64,000 nt of DNA from JABWAN01 sp041918175 (GTDB lineage: Bacteria > Zhuqueibacterota > Zhuqueibacteria > Zhuqueibacterales > Zhuqueibacteraceae), in contig JAYRWE010000070.1 in assembly GCA_041918175.1 (NCBI GenBank), positions 24,777-88,776 on the forward strand, given 5' to 3'. A program made the translations under genes and the position numbers. Shown here piece by piece: positions 26,585 to 33,720 of this stretch (position 1 is the stretch's first letter; every line of letters begins with the position of its first letter). The notes under the pieces were generated by a model, which was not told the origin of the DNA, made no database searches, and saw only the letters and a program-made list of their open reading frames with translations.

Positions 26585-26815
26585 CTACGCTGCTTTCGCC
26601 GAAAAGGGATGAAATTGATCGGCATTAATGAGATCAGCGGCATAACTCAACGCGGCAAAGACGTCTTCTTTACCGATTTCATATTCTCGCATGACTTCCT
26701 CAATCGTCATTCCTCCTGCAAGCCCGCCGACAATACGCACGATGGGTACGCGCGTACCTTTAATAACAGGCTTGCCATGTTGAATTTCCGGGTCAATTAC
26801 GATGCGATCACTCAT
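26585..26815 (-). CDS. DUF433 antitoxin-like protein
   Basis: 76 residues from ATG 26815 (MSDRIVIDPEIQHGKPVIKG). ATG 26830 and an upstream start at 26872 are in frame but add no homologous sequence. The motif GKPVIKGTRVPI and the winged-helix part MTIEEVMREYEIGKEDVFAA are diagnostic of DUF433. It precedes and almost touches the DUF5615 gene, the usual antitoxin-first order. Confidence 0.88.
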   Translation of the reverse strand: MSDRIVIDPEIQHGKPVIKGTRVPIVRIVGGLAGGMTIEEVMREYEIGKEDVFAALSYAADLINADQFHPFSAKAA

Positions 26816-26883
26816 ACCAGGGCCTTTCATTTTATGAAAGCATTTGCTGCGCGGAATATAGACAATGCACACAGAAAAATCTA

Positions 26884-27699
26884 TTAACTTTTTGATTTGA
26901 GGAAAATCTCCGACTCATCTAATTTCCCTCTCTTGCCATATCCCAGCGCGAGTATTCTCCGTTTCTCCTCAAGCATGGCCTGCGTTTGCGCGCGCCACGC
27001 TTCGTTGAGCACGTTGGAGTCCAGCATCTTTTGCAAAGCGAGCACACGATAGCGATCAATGCCAAACTCGCTGTGCGAGAGTTGATCCGCATGTCCGCCG
27101 CGCTTGATGATGAGCGGCTCGTCGAGGAAGCCGATTTCATATTGCGCGGCAATGCGCAGCCAGAGATCGTAGTCTTCGCAAATCGGCAGCGACTCGTCGA
27201 ACATGCCAACGTGCTCGAAAAGTTCGCGGCGCATGAGCACGGAAGAAGGGCTGATGATGCAGCGCGGCAGGCAGAGCGGATAAATCCAGCCGCCAGCTTT
27301 TTGGTGAATCTTTTTTTGATTCACGCGCACGCCGCGACGGTTCCAAATTTCATTCGTGTAGCAGAGCATGATTTCAGGATGCGCCTCGAGCCATGCGATT
27401 TGCCGCCGTAGCTTGTGTTTTTGCCAAAGATCGTCCGAATCTAAAAAAGTGATGAAGCGTCCCTGCGCGTGTTTGATGCCGAGATTTCGCGCTGAAGAAA
27501 CGCCGCGTCGCTCCTGTCGCAGGTATTCCAGCTTCGCACCGAACGTGGCGCAGACTTGCGGCGTATCATCCGTGGAGCCGTCGTCAATGATGAGCAATTC
27601 AAAATCGCGCTCGGATTGCGCGAGCACGGAGGCAATGGCCTCGGCCACGAGCGCAGCGCGATTGTATGTGGGTATGATGACGGTGATGAGGGGAGGCAT
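26884..27699 (-). CDS. Family 2 glycosyltransferase
   Basis: 271 residues from ATG 27699 (MPPLITVIIPTYNRA). The GT-A fold shows LLIIDDGSTDDT, the FITFLDSDD metal-binding motif and CEDYDLWLRIA as the likely catalytic-base region. The upstream in-frame part (to 27825) has no homology and I leave it out. Such enzymes add a sugar from a nucleotide donor to a cell-surface glycan. Acceptor and donor cannot be told. Other glycosyltransferases follow on the opposite strand. Confidence 0.9.
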   Translation of the reverse strand: MPPLITVIIPTYNRAALVAEAIASVLAQSERDFELLIIDDGSTDDTPQVCATFGAKLEYLRQERRGVSSARNLGIKHAQGRFITFLDSDDLWQKHKLRRQIAWLEAHPEIMLCYTNEIWNRRGVRVNQKKIHQKAGGWIYPLCLPRCIISPSSVLMRRELFEHVGMFDESLPICEDYDLWLRIAAQYEIGFLDEPLIIKRGGHADQLSHSEFGIDRYRVLALQKMLDSNVLNEAWRAQTQAMLEEKRRILALGYGKRGKLDESEIFLKSKS

Positions 27700-28080
27700 G
27701 TGAAGTATACTGTGCGAAGGGTTGACGATCAAAAGATTTTCTGTTTGGTTAAGCTCGCGGATGCCCGATTGCTGAAGCCGGGCAAGATTTACAAAACGAA
27801 CCGCATCGACTATAGTGATGAACACGAATAACGAGTGAAGTTGATCCGTGAGCAGAAACGGTTGCGAGCTTCATAAGCGCCGCGCAATGCCACGCAAGCA
27901 ATAGCGCGGTTTTGCTGAGATTGCGCCGCGCACCGCAAGCGTAAAAGGATACTCGTGGCGCATTTGCGAAGCAATGTTTTTTTATGAAGACGCATGAAAA
28001 GCCGTGAAGCCGACCTTGCTTTCGGATTTTAGCTTGCACTTCAATGGCCTAATCTTTAAGTTTGTTTATTAAAAAATCGC
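27700..28080. other. Intergenic region between divergent glycosyltransferase genes
   Basis: About 380 bases without a credible coding frame. The part next to the GT9 gene is A+T-rich (TTTAAGTTTGTTTATTAAAA) and may hold its promoter; TTGCAC at 28034 with TAAGTT 17 bases on is a weak candidate. A short hairpin CCCGATTGCTGAAGCCGGG lies near 27763. Otherwise I see nothing. Confidence 0.4.
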
Positions 28081-29319
28081 ATGAAGACTCTTTATCAACC
28101 CAAAACTTTGGTTCCGGATTGCCGTTTATTCAACGGCTATAAACCGTGCGTGCCGTTCAAACTGTGCGAAGGCTGTCAAGATCGCGTGCCCATGGGCGTG
28201 CGCATTTTGCTCATCAACCTCGATGCGCTCGGCACCGTGCTCGCAACCACAGCGCAGTTGCCGGGGATCAAACGCACGTATCCGAATAGTCACATTACAT
28301 GGATCACGCGCGGCAATGCACTGCCGCTGTTGCAACACAATCCGTTGATTGACCACCTCGTCGCGTGGACAGATGAAAACAGAATGGTGTTGCAGCAGCA
28401 ACGTTTCGAAGTTGTGCTCAATGCGGATAAGAGCCGCGAGGCCGCGGCGTTCATCAACACGATTGCAGCGGAGAGCAAGCGCGGCTTCGGATTGAATAAC
28501 AATGGCGCGGTCGTGCCGCTCAATGCCGGCGCGGAGTATGGCTATCGTCTCGGGGTGGATGATCATTTCAAGTTTCGCGTCAATCAACGCACGGGCAACG
28601 ACATTCTCGCCGAAGCGTGGGAGGTGGATTATCAGCGCGATGAATATGTTTTAAACTTGACCGAGGCCGAGCAAGCGAAATGCAAACAGTGGCGCCGCGT
28701 ATTGGGCTTGGAAAACGCAAGCCTCGTTATTGGTTTCAACACCGGCTGCTCTGCTCTTTTTTCATTAAAAAAGCTTGAAGTCGAAACGCAAGCCGAGGCG
28801 ATCAAACAGCTCGCCAATGAATTGCCCGAAGCCAAAATCATTTTGCTCGGCGGTCGAGAAGACACGGAGCGCAATGAGCGCATTGTTGCTTTGACGAACG
28901 GTCTTGCGATTCCAACGCCGACAAACTTGGGTTTGCGCGAAGGTATCGTGCTCGAAAATCTTGCGGACATAGTGGTGAGCGGCGATTCGTTGGGCATGCA
29001 TATCGCGATTGGTTTGAAAAAGAAAGTCGTTGCATGGTTCGGCCTGTCATGCGCCGCGGAGATCGAGCTTTACGATCGTGGCGTAAAGATCATCCGCGAG
29101 TTGCCGTGCGCGCCGTGTTGGAAAAAAGTGTGCGATCAACCGCACGGCCCGATTTGCGTGACGGAGTTTCGCGCGCAGTGGATTGTGGAAGGGGTGAAGG
29201 AACTAGTTCTGCGCACACGAGACAATTTGAATCTCGCCACTTCAGCTCTGTCATTCAAAGGGAATCTTTTTAAGCCCTCGGCAGTATTTCCAGCGAGTAA
29301 AAAGATTCCTTCTGAATGA
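28081..29319 (+). CDS. Family 9 glycosyltransferase (heptosyltransferase-like) with N-terminal cysteine cluster
   Basis: 412 residues. The GT9 (GT-B) fold starts at RILLINLDALGTVLATTAQL (~residue 41), with KIILLGGREDTE and VVSGDSLGMHIA (nucleotide-sugar site) and the C-terminal cysteines PCAPCWKKVCDQPHGPICV seen in heptosyltransferases. A preceding ~37-residue stretch has four cysteines (C14, C23, C29, C32), which could bind metal and is not usual in this family. The last ~25 residues are encoded by a 73-base palindromic repeat in which the stop codon lies, so the original C-terminus was probably different. Expected role: transfer of heptose or another sugar during lipopolysaccharide synthesis. 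Confidence 0.85.
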   Translation: MKTLYQPKTLVPDCRLFNGYKPCVPFKLCEGCQDRVPMGVRILLINLDALGTVLATTAQLPGIKRTYPNSHITWITRGNALPLLQHNPLIDHLVAWTDENRMVLQQQRFEVVLNADKSREAAAFINTIAAESKRGFGLNNNGAVVPLNAGAEYGYRLGVDDHFKFRVNQRTGNDILAEAWEVDYQRDEYVLNLTEAEQAKCKQWRRVLGLENASLVIGFNTGCSALFSLKKLEVETQAEAIKQLANELPEAKIILLGGREDTERNERIVALTNGLAIPTPTNLGLREGIVLENLADIVVSGDSLGMHIAIGLKKKVVAWFGLSCAAEIELYDRGVKIIRELPCAPCWKKVCDQPHGPICVTEFRAQWIVEGVKELVLRTRDNLNLATSALSFKGNLFKPSAVFPASKKIPSE

Positions 29320-29321
29320 CA
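29249..29321. repeat. 73-base palindromic interspersed repeat, copy 2, inside a coding end
   Basis: It has the same length, ends and inner arms (GGAATCTTTTTAAGC, GCGAGTAAAAAGATTCCTT) as the copy at 20118-20190. It encodes the C-terminal SALSFKGNLFKPSAVF... stretch and the TGA stop (29317-29319) of the GT9 gene. Confidence 0.85.
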
Positions 29322-29426
29322 GGGTGAGGAGAGAAAAGCGCAAAATAGATCCACTGCAAAGTTTATCTATTCAAGAAGCGTTAATTTTGAACACACGTGA
29401 TATGACTAAACGTAAGCGTCGATGCT

Positions 29427-29672
29427 ATGCACAAATCAAACGGTAAAAAGGCAAGCATGCCGAGTGTGAAAAAGCCTTCGCGAGCTCCTGTACCCGAGCG
29501 CTTTGCCAGCGTAGAAGAAGAACTTGCGGAGAAGATCAACCGTGTCGCGCGGCGACGCGGCGTTTCGGTTGACACGCTCGTGCATTTGAGGCTGCAACAA
29601 AAGTTGAGCGAAGCGCAGAAACGCGAGCAACGCCAACGCACCTCTTCACGAATCGCAACGGCGGCGCGATGA
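29427..29672 (+). CDS. Small CopG/RHH-like protein
   Basis: 81 residues. A Lys/Ser-rich start is followed by SVEEELAEKINRVARRRGVS and VDTLVHLRLQQKL, which fits a ribbon-helix-helix helical pair although the strand part is poorly defined. ATG 29427; the stop overlaps the ATG of the following glycosyltransferase (ATGA at 29669-29672), the mark of translational coupling. It may be a small DNA-binding regulator of the glycosyltransferase gene. Not recognised with certainty. Confidence 0.5.
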   Translation: MHKSNGKKASMPSVKKPSRAPVPERFASVEEELAEKINRVARRRGVSVDTLVHLRLQQKLSEAQKREQRQRTSSRIATAAR

Positions 29673-30499
29673 GCATTGCCTTCGAATTGGCGGAAGAAAC
29701 CGTTGCCGAAGAAACGAAGGCGCCGGAGAGAGCGCAACCCATTCCGCGCGTCTCGGCCATCATCATCACCAAAAACGAAGCGCACAACCTCTCCGAATGT
29801 TTGGCGACGTTGAATTGGGTGCATGAGATGATCGTAGTCGATGCCGAAAGCGAAGACGGCACTGCGGACTTGGCGCGCGAATTTACGGATAAAGTTTTCA
29901 TTCGTAAATGGGAAGGCTATGCGAACGCGAAGAGTTTTGCGCTCGCGCAAGCAACAGGCGACTGGATTTTCGCAATTGATGCTGACGAACGCGTCACGCC
30001 GGAATTGCGCGAGGAAATCTGCGCGCTGCTTTCAGTTGAGCCGCAATGCGCTGGTTATGAAATGCCGCGTCTCGCGAATTTTTTGGGCAAATGGATGATG
30101 CACGGCGGTTGGTACCCTGGCCATGTGCTCCGGCTTTTCCGGCGCGAGATCGGCGGCTTTGACAATGTCGCCGTGCATGAAGCCGTGCAGGTACCAGGCA
30201 AGATTGGACGCTTGCGACATCATCTGCTCCATTACACCGATCCCGACATTAAACATTATTTCGAAAAGTATAATCGCTACACCTCGCTCGCCGCAGAGGA
30301 ATTGCAACGCCAAGGCAAACGTTTTCATCTTTGGGATTTGCTGTTTCGTCCGTTGTGGTTTTTCTTTCGCATGTATATTTTGCGCACGGGCTTCATGGAC
30401 GGCTTGCCGGGTTTTATTTTGGCCTCGTTTTCAGCGGCGTATGTCTTCACGAAGTATGCGAAGCTGTGGGAATTGCAGCGAATTTCATCAAAGGTATAA
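29669..30499 (+). CDS. Family 2 glycosyltransferase (WaaE/KdtX-like)
   Basis: 276 residues. After a ~25-residue leader the GT-A domain begins at RVSAIIITKNEAHNLSECLA, with MIVVDAESEDGT and the metal motif FAIDADERVTPEL. HGGWYPGHVLRLFRR and HEAVQVPG are typical of the WaaE/KdtX lipopolysaccharide core glucosyltransferase-like group. A hydrophobic C-terminal segment (RPLWFFFRMYILRTGFMDG) should bind the membrane. It probably works with the GT9 gene upstream on surface glycan or lipopolysaccharide core. Confidence 0.9.
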   Translation: MSIAFELAEETVAEETKAPERAQPIPRVSAIIITKNEAHNLSECLATLNWVHEMIVVDAESEDGTADLAREFTDKVFIRKWEGYANAKSFALAQATGDWIFAIDADERVTPELREEICALLSVEPQCAGYEMPRLANFLGKWMMHGGWYPGHVLRLFRREIGGFDNVAVHEAVQVPGKIGRLRHHLLHYTDPDIKHYFEKYNRYTSLAAEELQRQGKRFHLWDLLFRPLWFFFRMYILRTGFMDGLPGFILASFSAAYVFTKYAKLWELQRISSKV

Positions 30500-30648
30500 A
30501 AAATGACGCCACTCTCCCTCGTTTTGAACAAGCTGCTGTCATTTTTATCTGCTTGAGAACAGTCTGAGCTTAAAACCCTTGCGACGTATTTGCCCTTCCG
30601 AAAAAATCACTGTCACGAACAAAACGTTATAGACAAACTGTTCATCAT

Positions 30649-31497
30649 ATGAAGACAGCCAATGTCCTGATAATAGACTATGACAGAGGTTACAGGCGTG
30701 CGTGCAAAAACATTATGGAATTACAAGGTTTCACAGTAAGTGAAGCAGATGATGGTATTCATGGCTTGCGCGTTCTGTGTAAAAACAATAAAACAGATAT
30801 TGTGCTTGCTGCCCTGGAACTCTCCCCCCAAATGAAAGGATTGGAGTTTTTGAAAGAGGTAAAAGCCTTATCTACCCAGAGCATGGTTATTGTCTTCACA
30901 ACGAATGCAACGTTAGAGACGGCGATAGAAAGTGGAAGGCTGGGTGCATCTCATTATGTAGTAAAGCCAGTTAAGCCCGAAGGCTTAGTTAATATTGTCA
31001 ACGATTGCTTGAAGGGAACCTTAAGTAAGAATGCCATAATGGAACTTAGTGAAAAAACGCTCACTGAATATCTTTCAGCGAAAGCAGAACTAGATAAATC
31101 TAGCAGCACAAACCCTACAGCACCTCGTGCTTTTATTAGCTACGCATGGGAAGACAAGATTATTGCTAAAAGAATAATGGAAGATTTGTCTAGCCATGAA
31201 ATAGAGGTTTTTATAGACTTCTCTCAAATAGTTGGTGGAGATTCACTGCCCGCGAAAATTAATGCTGGATTGCTGTGGAGTAATACTGTCGTCCTCATTT
31301 GGTCGAAATTCGCTGCGAAGTCATATTGCGTGAACGCAGAGTGGGAAGCGGCTTTTAATCTAAAACGACGAATTATTCCATGCGTTCTCGATGGCACGTC
31401 ATTGCCGCCTTTATTGGCAAGAGTTCTTCATCTACGTTTTGCAAGTTATGAGGATGGGCGCAATAATTTGCTTCAAGCGTTGAGAGCCAAGTATTAA
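30649..31497 (+). CDS. Pseudo-receiver fused to TIR domain
   Basis: 282 residues. Residues 1-122 are a response-regulator receiver (NVLIIDYDRG, FTTNATLE, YVVKPVKP), but the phospho-acceptor position in DIVLAALEL is Ala55 instead of Asp. After a linker, residues ~158-282 form a TIR domain (PRAFISYAWEDK, EVFIDFSQIVGGDSLPAKIN, VVLIWSKFAAKSYCVNAEWE), with Glu231 where NAD-cleaving TIRs have their catalytic glutamate. The gene is A+T-richer and uses different codons from its neighbours, suggesting transfer. TIR enzymes act in NAD depletion or signal-nucleotide synthesis. The controlling input is unknown because phosphorylation seems impossible. Confidence 0.85.
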   Translation: MKTANVLIIDYDRGYRRACKNIMELQGFTVSEADDGIHGLRVLCKNNKTDIVLAALELSPQMKGLEFLKEVKALSTQSMVIVFTTNATLETAIESGRLGASHYVVKPVKPEGLVNIVNDCLKGTLSKNAIMELSEKTLTEYLSAKAELDKSSSTNPTAPRAFISYAWEDKIIAKRIMEDLSSHEIEVFIDFSQIVGGDSLPAKINAGLLWSNTVVLIWSKFAAKSYCVNAEWEAAFNLKRRIIPCVLDGTSLPPLLARVLHLRFASYEDGRNNLLQALRAKY

Positions 31498-31544
31498 AAA
31501 TGTCTTGATGTCGGCTTCGAGCCATTCACGCCTAACAATGATAT

Positions 31545-32561
31545 ATGAGTGATAAAATAAAGTGGCATAATCGTCCGGATGATTTCGGAGTCGTGCAGCC
31601 AAACCTGACAACGTTAGAAACATTCTTCTCCGGCTCGCGCCGCGCGTTGGCGAAAATCATTTCCGCGGTGGAAAACGAAAGCGCGAGTGCGCCCAAACTG
31701 CTTGATGCGATTTATCCGAAAACCGGCAAGGCCTATCGCATCGGCATCACCGGGCCGCCGGGCGCGGGCAAGTCTTCGCTCGTGGATGAATTGACCAAGC
31801 TCTTGCGTCGCAACCATTTCACCGTCGGCATCATTGCGGTGGATCCCACGAGTCCATTCACCGGCGGCGCGTTGCTCGGCGATCGCGTGCGCATGAACGA
31901 CATTGCCACGGACGCGGGCGTGTTCATTCGAAGCATGGCCACGCGCGGCTCGCTCGGCGGTCTTTCGCAAAAGGCGCAAGAGGCCGCGGACGTGCTTGAT
32001 GCTTTCGGCAAAGACCTCATCATTTATGAAACCGTGGGCGTGGGCCAATCTGAGTTGGATATTGTTGAAGCGGCGGACAGCGTGATCGTCGTGCTCGTGC
32101 CCGAAAGCGGCGACTCGGTGCAAGCCATGAAGGCCGGGTTGATGGAGATTGGCGATATTTTTGTGATGAACAAATCTGACCGCGACGGCGCGGAGCGTGC
32201 AGTGAGCGAGCTGCAAGCGATCCTGCACTTGCGCCCGAATGCGGAATGGAATCCGCCGGTCGTTGCGACGATTGCTTCGCAGAGCAAAGGCCTCGCAGAG
32301 TTGTGGGAGAAGATTGCGGCGCATCGCGCTTTTAATGAACACGAAAACCGCTTGTCAATGAAGCGCAAAGGTCGTTTGGAGAAAATGATTCGACAGCTCG
32401 TCGCGCGAAGATTGAAGCAGGAATTTTGGAATGAAGCCGCGGAGGCGCATTTGCAAAGCAGTTTGAATGGCTCTTCCGACGCGAATGTTTCGCCTTATCG
32501 CATTGCCGAAGAGTTGATGAAAAATTTTCAAACAAGAGTTCAGTTCACAAGCCAGCAATGA
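31545..32561 (+). CDS. meaB: MeaB/ArgK family GTPase, acyl-CoA mutase chaperone
   Basis: 338 residues. G1 is GPPGAGKSS, the switch region includes DPTSPFTGGALLGDRVRM, and IYETVGVGQSELD and FVMNKSDRDGAE (NKxD) complete the GTPase. MeaB proteins use GTP to load and protect B12 in methylmalonyl- or isobutyryl-CoA mutase. The mutase subunits lie 1.2 kb downstream on the same strand. ATG 31545; its stop overlaps the ATG of the retropepsin-like gene by four bases. Confidence 0.93.
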   Translation: MSDKIKWHNRPDDFGVVQPNLTTLETFFSGSRRALAKIISAVENESASAPKLLDAIYPKTGKAYRIGITGPPGAGKSSLVDELTKLLRRNHFTVGIIAVDPTSPFTGGALLGDRVRMNDIATDAGVFIRSMATRGSLGGLSQKAQEAADVLDAFGKDLIIYETVGVGQSELDIVEAADSVIVVLVPESGDSVQAMKAGLMEIGDIFVMNKSDRDGAERAVSELQAILHLRPNAEWNPPVVATIASQSKGLAELWEKIAAHRAFNEHENRLSMKRKGRLEKMIRQLVARRLKQEFWNEAAEAHLQSSLNGSSDANVSPYRIAEELMKNFQTRVQFTSQQ

Positions 32562-32926
32562 GCGCGCTTTATGTCAACGGCATCATCAAGAACGTGCGCA
32601 AGCCGCGCAACATAACGACCGTCGAACGGCTCATGGTCGATACCGGCTCGGAATATACTTGGATACCCGAAGATATTTTGAAAACGCTCGGCGTTGCTAT
32701 TGCCAAAAAAGACGCGCCGTTTCTCATAGCGAACGGTCAGCCGATCACACGCGACATTGGCTACGCAATTATCCGAGTGGAAAAGTTTGAAACGGTGGAT
32801 GAAGTCGTGTTCGCTAAGAAAGGCGATTTGAAATTGTTGGGGTCGAGGACGTTGGAAGGTTTCGCCGCGATGGTTGATCCGAGACGCAAAAAGCTCGTGG
32901 CTTACGGGCCGATTCCCGCGGCGTGA
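32558..32926 (+). CDS. Retropepsin-like aspartic protease (clan AA)
   Basis: 122 residues. ERLMVDTGSEYTWIPEDIL carries the DTG(S) catalytic triplet near residue 28, and LKLLGSRTLEGFAAMVDP the hydrophobic second motif of retroviral-type aspartic proteases. One copy would form half of a homodimeric active site. No signal peptide. It is coupled to meaB by an ATGA overlap and followed by a DUF4258/YgiT pair, so it sits within the mutase locus. Substrate unknown. Confidence 0.75.
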   Translation: MSALYVNGIIKNVRKPRNITTVERLMVDTGSEYTWIPEDILKTLGVAIAKKDAPFLIANGQPITRDIGYAIIRVEKFETVDEVVFAKKGDLKLLGSRTLEGFAAMVDPRRKKLVAYGPIPAA

Positions 32927-32946
32927 GTTTGAGAGGAACAATTCCA

Positions 32947-33225
32947 ATGACGGCCATTGAAAGAATCAGAAAAGCCACACGTGAACAACGTTACCGTATC
33001 AGTAGCCATGCGAATGAAGAGATGTCGGACGACAATCTCGAAGTCATCGATGTTGAACAAGCCTTGCTCGCTGGAGTTATTGCTTATAAGTTTACTCTCG
33101 ATCCTCGCGGCACTCGTTACGAAGTGATTGGGACAACCGCGGATCAACGCCGCATCGGTGTTGTGTGTCGGTTTTTGCAAGATGGAACCCTTTTGATCAT
33201 CACAGCATATGAAATCTCCTACTAA
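32947..33225 (+). CDS. DUF4258 protein, probable toxin
   Basis: 92 residues from ATG 32947; the frame opens 24 bases earlier without homology. ERIRKATREQRYRISSHANE and YEVIGTTADQRRIGVVCRFL match the DUF4258 fold, related to RelE/HigB-like RNases. Its 3' end overlaps the following zinc-finger gene by 17 bases, the usual layout of a toxin with a YgiT-type antitoxin. Activity not provable from sequence. Confidence 0.8.
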   Translation: MTAIERIRKATREQRYRISSHANEEMSDDNLEVIDVEQALLAGVIAYKFTLDPRGTRYEVIGTTADQRRIGVVCRFLQDGTLLIITAYEISY

Positions 33226-33487
33226 GAAAACCCGCACGACTATGCAATCGCAAACCTGTGAATTTTGTGATGGCACAGTCGAGGTGCGCCATACTCGCGT
33301 GCCGTTTCATTTCAAGGGCACAACAATCTATGTTGACAACGTTCCCGTTTGGTCATGTAAAAAATGTGGCGAGCGCTATTTTGATGCGCCCGTGTATAAA
33401 CGGCTGGAAGAAATCGCTCGGCAAAGTCAAACCATCCGTGCGGCGATCACTTTTCCATTGGCAGATTATGCGGAAGTTGCGGCGTAG
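33209..33487 (+). CDS. YgiT-type zinc finger protein, probable antitoxin
   Basis: 92 residues. The MqsA/YgiT N-terminal zinc finger is clear: CEFCDGTVEVRHTRVPF and WSCKKCGERYFD give two CxxC pairs. The C-terminal half is short and lacks the long helix-turn-helix of MqsA. It overlaps the DUF4258 gene and likely neutralises its product. ATG at 33209; ATG 33242 is an alternative. Confidence 0.85.
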   Translation: MKSPTKKTRTTMQSQTCEFCDGTVEVRHTRVPFHFKGTTIYVDNVPVWSCKKCGERYFDAPVYKRLEEIARQSQTIRAAITFPLADYAEVAA

Positions 33488-33720
33488 AATTGAAAAGCCA
33501 TTCAAACTTCCTTGCGTGACGATGATTTTTGAATTTTCATCCTGAAGGAACTTCCCTCGTGCTCGGCAATTTTCCCTGCGCGAGGGCAGGCCTTTCCAAG
33601 ATGACAAGCTTGAGGGGAGTTGTAATTCGAGTTGCTGCGAGCTTAATCAACGAGGTCTTTTGGCTGCAAGCCAATTATCGTCGAAACAAAATTTGATTGA
33701 ACATAAAAGGCGGAGCACAC

